Source: Argyresthia goedartella
Taxonomy: Eukaryota > Arthropoda > Insecta > Lepidoptera > Argyresthiidae
Reading direction: 5' to 3'
NCBI GenBank assembly: GCA_949825045.1
Contig: OX463807.1
Coordinates: 38,336,749-38,400,748 of the forward strand
DNA length: 64,000 nucleotides
In this document: piece by piece, positions 43,366-55,878 of the stretch
How positions within the stretch are numbered: the stretch's first letter is position 1
Layout of the letters: every line of letters begins with the position of its first letter
Notes under the pieces: generated by a model
Database searches by the model: none
Seen by the model: the letters and a program-made list of their open reading frames with translations, nothing else
Told to the model about the DNA's origin: nothing
Program-made: the position numbers and the translations under genes

Positions 43366-46300
43366 ATGGGTGGGTATTTACTTACTTGAGCTATTTGCAC
43401 TATAATTTTGTTGTTTAGCTCTCGGATAAGGGTAAGATTAATAAAAACAAGGGATTTTGTTGATAAATAAATGGGTCTAAAGGAAATAATATTACCATAA
43501 CATAATGTCCGTACGACAAAACATAGTTCTGATTTAAATATTTTTAATTTCAAAATAACGATCAAATAAACCATCAATATTTACTTTAAGCTCACTAAAT
43601 ATAATTTAGCAGCTATATAATTTATTAATTCATGCACTAGTGTTTCTATCTGTAGGTACTTTTGGTATAGAATATAATATGATAATTGCTTAATAGGAAG
43701 GAATACGTGAATTAAAATTGACTTTCTACGCTTAGAAGAAGGGTATGTTTTACTTAATTTACAAGGTGTTAGGTTAGTACTGAAACAGAATAGTTGCTGT
43801 GAATCTAAACCAAGAAATTGAGTTTAGTTGTCTTGGTTTAAGAAAGGAGCTACATTGTAGTTAAGAACGAACAGCTTTGGTCTTGACATATGAGATAATG
43901 TTCTTATACAAAATGGAGCATGTTCTTGAGATCGAGGAATACTTTTTGGTCGTCATATGTGAAGCAACTGCAACTTTTGACTGAACCAATATGTACCTAA
44001 TACTTTACTCCATCCTTGGGCCCTTTTAAAACACTAAATAGGTACTACAATGTGTAGTATTGGTACATATTTTAGTTACCTATTAAAGAAAAGGATATCA
44101 GAGGCATTCCAATACAGTGTATGTACAATTGTACACTATGCATCCATACTTTCCTGCGGAGATTTAAGTTTTCAGACTATTTCAAGAGCCACCCAGACCG
44201 TTTGTTCTTATATGACCCAAGGTGCCTATTTAATAAAATATCTCTGCATGTCCCTATTTATCCTATTCTATATCTACTATTCACCTTTAATATTCGAACT
44301 ATTCACTCTCACGAATCTACATGATGCATCACAATATGTAATCACCTCTCTTTCTACTTATACTTTCCTAAATATAGGTGCTATTGTAAGTCCTTGGAGT
44401 CTATGCATTCCTACGAGTAAAATCCTCGATGCTCTACGTTCTACGCTATCCAACTCCCATTCTCCGCTAGTGCCCGTCTGTATGAAAATTAACGTTAGTA
44501 AATAAATAATTACCTATACAGTGAAATAGATATAAAAAACCTTGTAAAGATTTGATGAGACAAAAATAAATTCTAATATAACATTTCGTAAGTCAGTATA
44601 ATATAGATGATCTTGTTTTTAATGGGATTTTTGTCTTTGATTTAATGCATATAAATTAATGATTATCGTCGAAAGATTATTCTAGTCAACATACTTACAC
44701 AAAAGAATATACTTTACATGCATCAAATTAGCATACAAAATCAAGATTTATCTGTCACATAGGGTTTATCCGAACATTGTGAAACAGGCCATAAATGTCA
44801 TAATTTTTCATACTTATAATAATTTCAACAGAACTAATTTTAACCTAACAACATTCGATGTGACATTCGTTTCATTCCAAATCCTAAATACAATTATACA
44901 ATACACAACAAATATTCGTTGTATAATACTGAAATTAACATTATTCGTTGGTAGGTTGTATTGCTTTCACTGTATAAATATTGCTTTGCAGAATTTAATT
45001 CCTAATACTTACATCGCTCACTATCATACTACGAAATATTAAAGAGTATCGTCTGTACATAAGTCAGTTTATGTATAAAAAATAAGCAAGCATAAGTATA
45101 ATCGTTTCGGCGTTATGATATTATATAAAAACAAACTACTCGAGCCAGCTTTATATTTTTTGCTATCTTTATCCAACTGGATGCTTAACAGGAAGGTGAT
45201 TTCGATTCAGATTCTTCAATCATTCGCTCCATTATTCGCAAACTGAAATCTATACAAATATCATCTATACGGAAACATCAGGCCGGGTAATTTTACATTT
45301 AAAATTACCCGGCCTAATCTCGAAAGAAGCACTTCCGTATAATTATGATAGACCATCACGTGCAGGTAAGTTCGTTAAGCCATCAAGATTTGCCGCTCTC
45401 GTAAATTAGCCGTAACTCGTAACATATACTTACATATAGAAGACATTTGTATTGATTTGAGTTTGCGAATAATAGAGCCGGTGGTTGACCATCACACACA
45501 TTCACAGACCATTACACTATATATACGCCGCAAATGCAACAACTTCGCGTGTCTTACGTCGGTGCACCGCCTCTCAGTCGCTCTTATGACTCAGATAAGA
45601 AACAGAACCCACCGTTCACCCAGTGGTCTTAGGGGGCGGATCGTGGGTAAGAAGGGAAGTGAGTTCGCTGCGACTTTTTTAACTGTCGGACGTTTATTAT
45701 ATGAGAGAATTGACATGGTTGGTTCGCGTCCACTTCATTTAGGGTCTTTGGTCACTGAATGTGCATCAAAGCTATGATGATGATTGTATGATGATGTCAC
45801 CTGACTGATGAATTAACGTGATGACATGTTTTCATGACACCCCAGAAGATATAATGTAAAATACAAGTATCGAGATGGCGCAGTTATTGATCGTTTGGTA
45901 ACAATCTGTTTAATGTGTAAATTAATTTAAAGATACCTAGAAAATATTTCAATATTGCTTTTCTTTATTACTTAATGTAGTCTTATGAGTATTGCTATCA
46001 GGTTAAGTATTTAAGTAATCATATTAACAGGCTAAAATTACAGTTTTAGAACCTAATAACTATGTAATGTTCTTAAGTAGATTGTATTGCTAATTTGGAC
46101 ATTTTTCTTTATAAATACGTATTAACTACAGAAATATTACAACGTGTTAGTACAATGGAATTTTCACATTTTTATATCTAATAGAATAAGTAAGAATTGG
46201 TGTTTGAGAACTTATTGTCAAAACTAAAAGTTTGTAAAGGATTTTTTTTTAAACAATTGGTAATTAATATCATGTTTTATATCTAGCTCAGTTAGACGCC

Positions 46301-46795
46301 AAATGTATGATTGTTGGAGAAGTTTCCTTGAATCGATGTAACGCACTCTAGTATTTTCTAGACGATTTGTTTTACATTGTTCACTTGAATTAAATAAATC
46401 ATTAAAATTTAAGTTTGTGCTTTGTAGGTATCCATTACATTGTTGATACTAGCAAACAGCTCACTGTAAGCGAGCTTGTCGCAAACGTACCGCTCGACAG
46501 TGTATCTAAAGAGCTCAACCTAAAATACATTTTAATGAATCTATTTGCCGAATGAAGCGGGGTTGTATAAGTCAGCGATGACTTTAATCCAGATCCCTTG
46601 GCTGTTTGAACGCCGATTGTTTTAATAGGATTTGAACCTTAACTCAAAATGTTAAAGATCAAAATCGCAATCCAATTTTCAAAATTTCCGGGTTATCTGG
46701 GTAAAGTCGCCCCATTTCGAAATGTCATTCTTATTAGTATTGACACTGTCGCGACGTCGTTACTAGCTCAGAAAGTTCGTGGCACGACATTACCT
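43366..46795. other. Non-coding AT-rich stretch
   Basis: No gene supported. A frame at 45457-45777 (106 codons) and one at 44050-44505 have no recognisable domain. The first part may contain the 5' UTR of the RLE element. A perfect hairpin lies at 45281-45314. At 46796 the right arm of the inverted duplication begins abruptly inside gag. Confidence 0.5.
45281..45314. repeat. Perfect 14-bp stem hairpin
   Basis: GGCCGGGTAATTTT at 45281-45294 pairs exactly with 45301-45314 over a 6-nt loop. Weaker outer pairing (ATACGGAA with TTCCGTAT) extends it. Probably the centre of a small foldback element. Confidence 0.7.
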
Positions 46796-48105
46796 TTACG
46801 GAGGGTAACTATGAAACGGCCAGGCAATTGTTGGTCAGACGTTACCATAACAAACGGAGGTTGGCCGATGCCCAACTGAACCGTTTGTTTAGTATCCCGG
46901 TTGTGAACAAGGTCGGGGCCATACAGACGGAGGTTTTGAACCCATTGTTGTCCGTCACCAAGGCTCTAGAGAATCTTGGACTTCCGGTTGGTGAATGGTC
47001 GTACCTACTGTTGTACATTGTACTTTCCCGCCTACCCGCTGACGTGCAGACTCGTTTCGAACAGTCTCACGGGAGGTCGGCCGAGGACCTGCCCGCCTTC
47101 TCCGACTTGGTCGGATTCTTGGAAGAGGAGGCTCGACGGGCAGAGAATTTGGGGTTGACGGTCACCCATCCTTCGGAGCCACAGAGAGCTGCCGGGAGCG
47201 CTGTGAGTAGGGGCCCTCCGACGAGGAAGGACCGCACCAACCGGCAGTCGTATGGGACTGTGAGCGAATTGACCCCACATGGTGAGACCTGCCCATGTTG
47301 TAGGCAGATTGGCCATGCTGTGGCCAATTGCAATAAGTTCGGGGAACTTAGGGTTCAGGGACGGCGCCGGATGGCCAAGCAGCGGAGCTGGTGTTTCCTG
47401 TGCCTCGGGCCACACATGGCTAGGGACTGCACGCGCACAAAAATGTGCGGATACTGTGGTGGGGCCCACAACAATCTGTTGTGCATGAACCGGTCCGGCC
47501 AATACCCTCCACAGGGCCGTACCCAGGGTGACACGGCATGGGGCCCTGAGAATTCGTTTGCGACTCGGAGCGCAACTCAGGGACCAACGTCCCCACGTGC
47601 ACAGGGCAGTACCAGGGTGCAGGGCCGCACTCAGGACCATTACATGGGGGGCCCTGAGAATTCGTTTGCGACTCGGAGCGCAACTCAGGGGCCAACGTCC
47701 CCACGTGCACAGGGCAATACCAGGGTGCAGGGCCGCACTCAGGACCATTACATGGGGGGCCCTGAGTTTTCGGTTGCGACTCAGCATCCGACCCAGCGGG
47801 ACATTGGGTGTGTTGAGCAGGCCGTAACGGGCGGGTGACATGGGACACCTTCGAGCTATGCGGGTGCGGTTCGGACGCCGCCTCAGTTGTCGCCCCGCTC
47901 GTCGCCTCGTCCTCGTCGGTCACATGTGATGTCCCCCCCGCTCATGGAGCGGCCACGGTTGAATTCACGCCCACCCCCCTTTACGGGGAATCGTAGGTTG
48001 GGAATGGAACCGGCGCGTGGGCCATTTGTACAATGGGACCCTCTGGCGTATAGCTGCATACCTGATCGGTTACAGGCACAGTGGGGCCCCGGGGGTCCTC
48101 GCTAG
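46796..48105 (+). pseudogene. BEL/Pao gag, right copy, 5'-truncated with a nonsense codon
   Basis: In frame from the duplication edge (TEGNYETARQLL). The three zinc knuckles are intact at about 47290-47490. A 108-bp direct repeat follows. A TGA at 47836-47838 replaces a Trp codon of the left copy; the same frame then runs on to the amber codon at 48103-48105 that also ends the left gag. Confidence 0.85.
47542..47757 (+). repeat. 108-bp tandem repeat in gag
   Basis: Two head-to-tail copies (47542-47649 and 47650-47757) encode the same 36 residues, starting GPENSFATRSATQG and ending QDHYMG, with one S/N difference. The left copy has a single unit. The expansion keeps the frame. Confidence 0.95.
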
Positions 48106-51100
48106 GAATTTGCGGCCCAACCATTTGTTGCCCCCCAACCGGAGACGGTGGTGTTACCGATCGCCTCTGTGCTTGTTTGGGATTTGGCGGGCAACCCAAC
48201 ATACGTTCGCGCCCTATTAGATTCTGGAGCTCAGGGCTGCATTGTATCGAATGATTTAGCAAAATGGTTGGGCCTCAAGGTAAATAGGTATAATAAATCA
48301 ATACGGGGCGTGGGGAATGTTACGGTTACGAATGTATTTGGTCAATCAGTGATCACGTTCTCTCCACGTTATGACATTTTGACAAAAACATCCGTGCAAG
48401 CTTTAGTAATGACGCATGTCATGGGCAGACACCCCTTGGTGAAGTTGAATCCGGCCGTTCGATTCCTGACATCAGGACTCAAGTTGGCGGATCCCGATTT
48501 TGACACTCCAGCCCCGGTCGACCTGCTACTGGGAGCAGACGTTCTGGGTAGGTTTCTGTTGTCGGATCGGCGAGTTCTTCAGCCGGACGGGTTGATTGCT
48601 GTGGATACTAAGTTTGGTCACGTGATCATGGGTCCGGCATTGCCAATGGTTAGGCCTGCCGAGTCAGATGGCATATTTATTGGCTCAGCGTTGTCAGACG
48701 TTATCCAACGTTTCTGGGAGATAGAGGAACCTCCCACCGTTCGTCGAGTCGACGCAGACGAAGAAGAGTGCGAGTTGTTTTACCAGAATAGTACTGGTCG
48801 CCTTCGTTCTGGTCGTTTTGTAACTCGACTGCCTTTCAGGGCCGATCGACCGCCACTAGGAGAATCTAGGAAGATGGCTGAGACGAGATTGATGTCGATG
48901 GAGCGTAGGATGACAAGGGAAGCGGTATTTAAACAAAAATATGTTGATTTCATGAGGGAGTATGAGTCGTTAGGACACATGTCGGTATCGGGTGTGGACT
49001 GGAGATCTGAGGATCATTGTTTCCTTCCACACCATGCCGTCCTACGAACCCCTACCGGCAAGATTCGAGTTGTTTTTGATGGGTCAGCACCTACCTCGAA
49101 CGGGATGTCCCTGAATCAGTGTCTACATTCGGGACCCAAGTTGAGTCGTGATATTTCGGATATTCTCACGAGCTTTCGGAGGAACCAGATTTTATTTGTC
49201 GCAGACATTCGGATGATGTTTAGGCAAACGGTAATTCATCCGGCTGACAGAAGGTATCAGTTGATACTTTGGCGTGAGTCCATGGCCGAGCCAGTCAAGG
49301 TCTATGAGTTAAACACGAACACGTATGGGTTACGGTCTAGCCCGTATTTGGCGATGCGTACCCTGCGGGAGTTGGCGTCGCGTGACCGTGTGAGCTATCC
49401 TAGAGCCGCCGCTATCCTGGAGCAAGATTTGTACGTCGATGACGTCTGCACAGGGGCAGCCAGTGTAGAGGAAGCTCTGGACCGACGTGACGAGCTCATT
49501 CAATTGCTGGAACGAGGCGGCTATGAACTACGTAAGTGGATGTCCAACTCCCCTGAGTTGATGGCTGGTCTCCCAGATGAGTTTCAACAAGACCCGCACG
49601 TTTTTGAGAATCCTGACAACCCTAACATGTTGTCAGTACTTGGAATTCAGTACCGGCCCGTCCATGATGAGTTTACCTATCGGTTGGTTTTAGAAACACC
49701 GAAGGCCTGGACGAAGCGGTCAGTACTGTCAACGATTGCGAGAACGTTCGACCCGAATGGATGGATTTCTCCAGTCACCTTTGCTCTCAAATGTTTTATG
49801 CAAAGGCTATGGGCGGCTCAGTTGACCTGGGACACCCACCTCTCAGGTGATTTGTTGACTGATTGGACGCGAATGTTCACCTCGCTATCGGACATAAATA
49901 ATGTATCGCTGCCGAGGAAATTGGTCCCTGCTGGGGATTACAGGGCAACCCTTCACGGGTTTTGTGATGCCTCTGAGCGAGGGTTTGCGGCAGCGGTTTA
50001 TTTGCGAACCGTCACCTCCACCGGGGAGGTCGACGTGCGTTTGGTTTTGGCAAAAAGCAAGGTAGCGCCTATTCGGACAAGGATGACGATTCCGAAACTG
50101 GAACTGTCCGGGGCTGCTCTTTTGACCAAACTTTTGAATCACACTCTAACAGTGTTGCGTGGGTCAGTGGTTTTGGAGGATACGGTGTACGCGTGAACGG
50201 ACAGCCAGATTGTTTTGTGCTGGCTGAAGGCTTCGGTCCATAACTTAGAGGTTTTTGTTGCGAACCGTGTCTCCCAGATTGTGTCGTCTGAGGTCCCACT
50301 GACCTGGAGACATGTACCAGGAGAATTGAACCCGTCTGATTGTGCATCCAGGGTATGTCGGGCTCCTGAACTCGTTAGACACCATTTGTGGTGGGGACCA
50401 CCCTGGCTTGCCAAGAGAGAATCGAACTGGCCCCACAGCCATGTAGTAGTATCTTCGGATCATGGCCCCAGAGCGGCCGTGCATGTTACCCAGAAGGCTG
50501 AGGACCCTGACGCCGGGTTTCTGCTGGACCGGTATAGCTCACTTGACAAGTTGATAAACGTGTCCACTTGGATTAGGAGATTCGCTCGAAATTGTCGTAC
50601 TCCTCTCGATCAGCGAACGTTGAACCCTATTCTGACTCCGGCAGAGCGAAACGAGTCGCTATTGAATTTGGTCCGGTTGGTACAGTCCTCGAAGTTTGGG
50701 GCAGAATTGGAGATTATACGAAGTGGACGTTCGAAATTGAAGGGAGCCGTCGCGCGTCTCAACCCCTTTGTTGATTCGACCGGGTTACTTCGGGTAGGAG
50801 GAAGATTGCGCAATGCGAATCTGTCGTATTCGGCTCGTCACCCACTTCTGCTCCCCAAGGGGGGACAGTTAGTTGAATTGCTGGTGACTGATCGTCATAT
50901 TAAAAACGCGCATGCCGGCTGTAACGCGTTGTTTGCCACGCTCCAGCGGGAGTTTTGGATCTTATCTGCCCGCCGTGTTTACGGAACATCGTGTTTCGGT
51001 GCATGCCTTGTTATCGACTTAAGGCTGCCACGATGCAACCTCTCATGGGGGACTTGCCCCCTGATCGTGTGAATGAGGTCAGACCGTTTTCAGGTGTTGG

Positions 51101-51995
51101 TACGGATTTTGCAGGACCGTTTATGGTGAAGAGTTCACGATTGCGTACCGCTAGGCAATACAAGGCGTACCTATGTGTGTTTGTTTGTTTATCCACCAAG
51201 GCGGTACATCTCGAGCTCGTTGCTGATCTCTCGACAGAGGCTTTCATTGCTTGTTTGGATAGGTTTGTTTCTCGAAGGGGACTTCCAACTTTGATCCGCT
51301 CTGATAACGGCACTAACTACATCGGTGCGGAACGATACTTACGAGAGATAGTCAACTTTTTGAATGTAAATAAAGTGGATATTGGAACGGCCCTCTCCCG
51401 TCGGGGTATACAGTGGACCTTCAGCCCACCAATTTGCCCCCACTGGGGTGGGATTTTTGAGGCCGTAGTTAAGTCAGCTAAGACGCACTTGGGGCGTTTA
51501 GTAGGTCAGACCGCGCTGACTTTTGAGGAGCTCGCGACATTGTTTTGTAAGATCGAGGCCGTTCTCAATTCGCGACCGTTGTGTCCGCTCAGCTTGGATC
51601 CAAATGACCTGGAGGCTCTGACCCCAGGCCATTTCTTGATAGGACAGCCACTTAACGCGTTGCCTGAGCACCCCTTCGAGGGAGTGAAATTGTATCGGTT
51701 GTCAAGGTATCAGATGTTGCAGCAGTTTACTCAGAATTTCTGGAAGCGTTGGTCGCTCGAGTATCTGCATATCTTACAACAGCGCCTTAAGTGGACTGAC
51801 AAAACTAGCCCCCCTAGTGTTGGTGACCTCGTTCTGGTTAAGGATGCTAACCTACCGCCACTACGTTGGCGCAGGGGGCGCATTGTTAACCTGTTCCCTG
51901 GCAAGGACGGGACCCCCCGGTCTGCAGAGGTTCTAGTAGGAGGCTCGGTTCTAAAACGAGCGGTAGCAACGTTGTCTCGGCTGCCCGTAGATTAG
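48106..51995 (+). pseudogene. BEL/Pao pol, right copy (protease, RT, RNase H, integrase), broken
   Basis: Follows gag in the same frame after the amber codon. Protease LLDSGAQGCIVS at 48216. RT with FVADIRMMFRQ (49195) and DLYVDDVCTG (49430). RNase H with FCDASERGFAAAVY (49960). A TGA at 50194-50196 falls in the RNase H segment (Trp in the left copy). A one-base deletion near 50978 shifts the frame at the integrase zinc region. The integrase core is complete: GTDFAGP (51100), SDNGTNY (51300) and [12 protein letters not shown] (51450) supply the D, D and E. The C-terminal GDLVLV and RWRRGRI segment leads to the stop at 51993-51995. Confidence 0.88.
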
Positions 51996-52027
51996 GGGAC
52001 AGGTGGGTGCCTGTCCGGGCGGGTGAT

Positions 52028-52571
52028 TGTTCGATTCCAAATCGATATTCGATCGATGGTTTCGGAACGGCCATTTTGAATTTGACGTTAGCTGCCAACC
52101 TGGCAGTTTGACAACTGACAGACGAAAGCCCTCGCAATGTAAACGCGTTTTGGTTAGGGTATTGAAATTAAATCGCAGGCCATCTGGAATGTATTCGGGT
52201 TTCCCTCAGGATTGTCTATATAGCTGAGTGTGTTGTGGTTCCCCGAACCAGATAAAGTTCGCATTTACGTGGCCGATTGGTTTTTTACCACGTAACATAA
52301 CCTGTGTTGGAACACTGTGCTCATCGAAGCTGGCCCGCCAGTCGTACCTGGTTGGCTGAAGAACCTGTCTACCAAGAAGAGCCTAGGGTGCACCCGGGCC
52401 TTGCAGAGAGACAGGAGGTTGACGGGACCGAAGCACAGACCAGGTTAGATCGAACCCAATTACTACAGCTCGGTGAATCGCCGACGTTCACACTTCTTGG
52501 CAACTGATCGTTACACTACCTCGTAGCTGATGGGCCTCTACGAGGTCATTAGGTGCTGAGAAGCCTGAACA
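52028..52571 (+). repeat. BEL/Pao 3' LTR (right copy)
   Basis: 544 bp, TGTTCGATTCC to CCTGAACA. A purine-rich stretch (GGGCGGGTGA) precedes it at 52018-52027, as expected for the plus-strand primer. It differs from the LTR at 25706-26250 at roughly one base in ten. Confidence 0.85.
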
Positions 52572-52838
52572 GGCAGTACGGCCGATAGATGTCTTTCTTC
52601 TTCGGTGGCAGGGACAGAAGCGCCCCGGTGCTGGTGTAGCACATGGAGATGGACTTGCCTGGCGGGGGCGGAGCAGGGGAGACAGTTAAAGACTGAAGCT
52701 GGACGTGGAGGAAGGAGGATTCGGGGTCCGGGAGGTGCAGAAGGGCGTAGGATGGGGGCTGCGGGGCGGCGGGGGCGCCGCTCACCTCGCTCGGTAGTTG
52801 GGCGGTGAACTGCGTGGAAGGCTGCTCCTCGGTGTAGC
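52572..52838 (-). pseudogene. Host-like exon fragment cut by the LTR
   Basis: A GC-rich block in AT-rich surroundings, open on the minus strand for about 88 codons. Its upstream edge is TTTGTTGCAG followed by GCTACACC, a good splice acceptor at 52839-52840. The peptide is Pro/Ser/Gln-rich (for example GAPAAPQPPSYALLHLP and SPAPPPPGKSISMCY) and ends LPPKKKDIYRPYC exactly where the BEL 3' LTR begins. Low-complexity Pro-rich sequence of this sort is common in regulatory proteins, but I do not recognise the gene. It has no stop within the fragment and no partner exon elsewhere in the window. Confidence 0.5.
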
Positions 52839-54113
52839 CTGCAACAAACATACGGGCAACACGTTACTCACTAGTTATTATTATTTGTTTCACGTGAAGA
52901 TTAGTAGGATGTTCGGGTACACTAAATATTAACAAGAGTTTTTTTTTATTATTTAATTCGCAAGAAATTTAAAGACTTCTAAACCGATCTAAACCTAAGT
53001 TATGACTAGCATTGATAGTAAGCATTGACGTTTCTTTAAATAAGTAGAGACGATGAATCGATTACAGGGCCGCACTAGTGTACTGGATCATGAACCAGTA
53101 AAGTCCTTAACAAAAATGTTAATTATACCTACATTAACTAACACCGCTAGGTAACGCTCCCACGAAAAACACGCAAACAGAAGTAGCATGAAGCTACGCA
53201 GTTAGGGCGGCGTGCCACGAAATTGGGCGGGCGGCGACAACCTGTTGGCAACCTGTGGCGCCATCTGCCTACATTTCTTGATAACATTAGACCCGAATGC
53301 ACAATGACAACTCAAGGTTTGACATTCTTAAAGCCGTTCTTAACCATTATTATGATTTGTTTATGGAATATAGCCCTCTCTCTATTTACCTACTTACTCT
53401 GTGGGCTCTGCCCACCAAGCGGGAGTTCCCGGGTTCGATCCCCAGCTGGGGATAGAGAAAGAAAAAAACCCCAAGTCTTGGATGATTATATGTGTGCGAC
53501 GTCGCTGTTTCTGGTTTCCACTAGAAAGGGTATCATAGTATGGGGCTAGAAGCAATGTATGTGTCTGGTATGTAAATGAAATTAAATGAATACCTACATA
53601 TATTGTAAAATATATAATCTGACTGTTTGTATGTTTATTCTCTTTTTTTTCAAATATAAATAAAATGTGTATTGTATATATGGATTATATGAAAATTATT
53701 TCTGGACTATATATTTAAGTAGAGCCTTTAATTATTATTCTGTTGCGGTTATCATAGGTCACTGTGTGTCATTTGAATTCGATATATGTTCACAATTATT
53801 TATGCCCAAATGGAAAGCATACAAAATAAGAGAATATGTGATAGTACATAGTACTAATCCTTGCTTACTTACTATATACGATAATACTCATTTAAAGGTA
53901 TCTAAAAATCACAATTTTAATGGCCTGTTTCAATAAAAGCTGTTTAATTTTCACATATTTCATACATTTTGACAGATTGCTGAATCGATTTAAGACCCTA
54001 AATGTAGATTTAGGCAGCTTCTGCAAGCCGCCCTATTCGCGTGAGAGATTAATCTGTCATCCTATGATTTTACATATAAAATTAATTATTTATCTCTTCA
54101 AGATTTATTGAAA
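52839..54113. other. Flanking sequence unique to the right arm
   Basis: Contains the splice-acceptor side of the exon fragment (so possibly intron), a tRNA-like remnant at 53400-53452 and otherwise AT-rich sequence. Open frames here (for example 53223-53549) have no recognisable domain. This stretch is missing from the left arm because of the 2,403-bp deletion. Confidence 0.5.
53400..53452 (+). repeat. tRNA-like 3' half, SINE remnant
   Basis: Holds a B-box GGTTCGATCCC at 53432-53442 with flanking stems (GGGAGTTCCC, CCCAGCTGGGG) like the 3' half of a tRNA. The 5' half with an A-box is not present. It differs from the SINE at 5163. Confidence 0.5.
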
Positions 54114-54737
54114 CAGATCCAGAAACTTTAACACAGCAACGCCATCTACATTTCATCAGAAGTACCACGAAGGCAGTTTAGGTCACGAAATACACTGAAC
54201 ACTTCTCGACCCTCATGCTAGTTTCACATTCACACGATGGCATAACAGTACAGAACAGACAGTAGCGAAAAAACTTCGCTTGAATCTGCTTCCCCTTGTT
54301 TGACGTACGGCTATGTAGGTGTCCTTACTGTCCGCTTCCTACTGTTACTGTAGGCCTGGGGCTCAATTCTCGTAGGGGAAATGCTTATCGATTATTCCGA
54401 AGGGCGCAAAAGGCAGTCAGTCTCCAAAAAAAAAATGTGCGCCGCCGACAAGCCAAATACGGCATTTCGCGCCCTTGGGAGTAATGGAGGTGCTATCGAT
54501 ATGCGTTTTCCATAAAAGAATAGGGCCCTTGTTCTGCCCTCGTGAGCGTGTCGAGTTGTCGACAGTTGTTTCAAAGAACACACACACAAAATCGCACCCG
54601 GGAAAAATTGAGATAAAAAATTATAATACCTTAAACTTACGCGGAAATTTACAGATCTACTTTCGTAAAACAATATACAAAATATCATTACAGCCAAAGT
54701 AAAGACAAGACTCCAACATGTACTATGAAAGTAAAAA

Positions 54738-54783
54738 CTTTCTGACGCGCCTAATTTCAAACATAAAGCGCGCCAGAAAGTTA
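54738..54783. repeat. 15-bp stem hairpin, right-arm copy
   Basis: Counterpart of 19174-19220 (AACTTTCTGACGCGC paired with GCGCGCCAGAAAGTT). Confidence 0.7.
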
Positions 54784-54985
54784 TGTATGTAAGTAACGTT
54801 TTATTAAAACTTCGGACATGATATGCAATTATGCACTGTTTCCGTTTACTATTATTTTTTACTTTTCGAGTTGAACGAAGTGAAAATTAAGGAAGTATTG
54901 TAATCATAAAGTAATCGAGGTTGAGATTTTGATAGGGATAGGTTCTCTATCGTTAAGTATGTCCGAAAAAGTGAAAAAAAAAACA

Positions 54986-55066
54986 AATAAATACATACAC
55001 ACGCACACAGACACACATATACATACAATATGTGTGTCTGTGTGCGATTGTATGTATTTATGTATG
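54986..55066. repeat. CA/TG palindrome, right-arm copy
   Basis: Counterpart of 18889-18970, with a slightly altered loop (ATACATACAATATG). Confidence 0.7.
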
Positions 55067-55878
55067 GATGGCTGTTTTCCGTAGTCAGCTGTAGAGCCTA
55101 AGCCCATTCTGAACAACTGAACTCATTCTGAACAACTTTTAGTATGGGGCCGACTTGATGAGAATCAACTTTATTTTGAACTCCACCAAATAACCATAAA
55201 GTATGATATAACTCAGGTGAGCGCTATGCCCAAAATGTATTGAGATAAGAAAAATAAAGTCGCTCTGATCAGATCTGTCGGTTCCATAAAAAAAGTTGTT
55301 CACAATGATGTCCCTAAAAACCACCTTTCAGCTTGCAACTCCCTTTCTGTTAGACCCTGTATACTTTATCTTAGAACTTCTTAAAACGTCTCCTAAACGC
55401 CTGCACACGAATATCCACCAACTATTATTTAAATAACAACACCGAAAGCATCAAGCGAGAAAGTTTGTACAGAGTGGCCTGCGCAATTTATTTTGCCTTC
55501 GAATCATACATCGGCAAAACACCGTCGCAAGGCGGATCGTACCATCGAGTAGCATTGCCTCAAAAAGAGCCTACATACCTCCCATTGGTGGAAAACCGAA
55601 CTAAAAAGCTACTATTTTACTACAGAATTTTCCTTTATTTTCTTGCATTTTGTTAGTAATAGTACATTGTTGCCCAGGTATAGAAAGTAAGCAATAGATG
55701 GACGAGTTAGTTCGCGGGCCGAGCCGCAGGTGAGGCCCGCGAAGATGCGAGTTGATGGATGAGGTGAATTTGACAGTAAGGTTTCCTTAGGTGTTGATGG
55801 TCCTGCTTTCGTATCTGCTGATGTAGACGGACGAGCACGTAAATTTATCGCCTCATTAATTTGGTGGTTGACTTTGAC

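Larger units (their letters stand above)
46796..52571 (+). mobile_element. BEL/Pao LTR retrotransposon, right copy (5' end missing, 3' LTR present)
   Basis: Starts abruptly within gag, then runs through protease, RT, RNase H and integrase to a complete 3' LTR (52028-52571). It complements the left copy, which has the 5' LTR but no 3' end. Coding identity to the left copy is about 98%. It has its own set of stops and a frameshift, so neither copy is autonomous. Confidence 0.9.

Noticed and set aside
45457..45777. 106-codon gene
   Set aside because: No recognisable motif, and no duplicate elsewhere in the window to suggest conservation.
26251..52576. Matching target-site duplication for one BEL insertion
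   Set aside because: Flanks are CTATC and GGCAG; they do not match.
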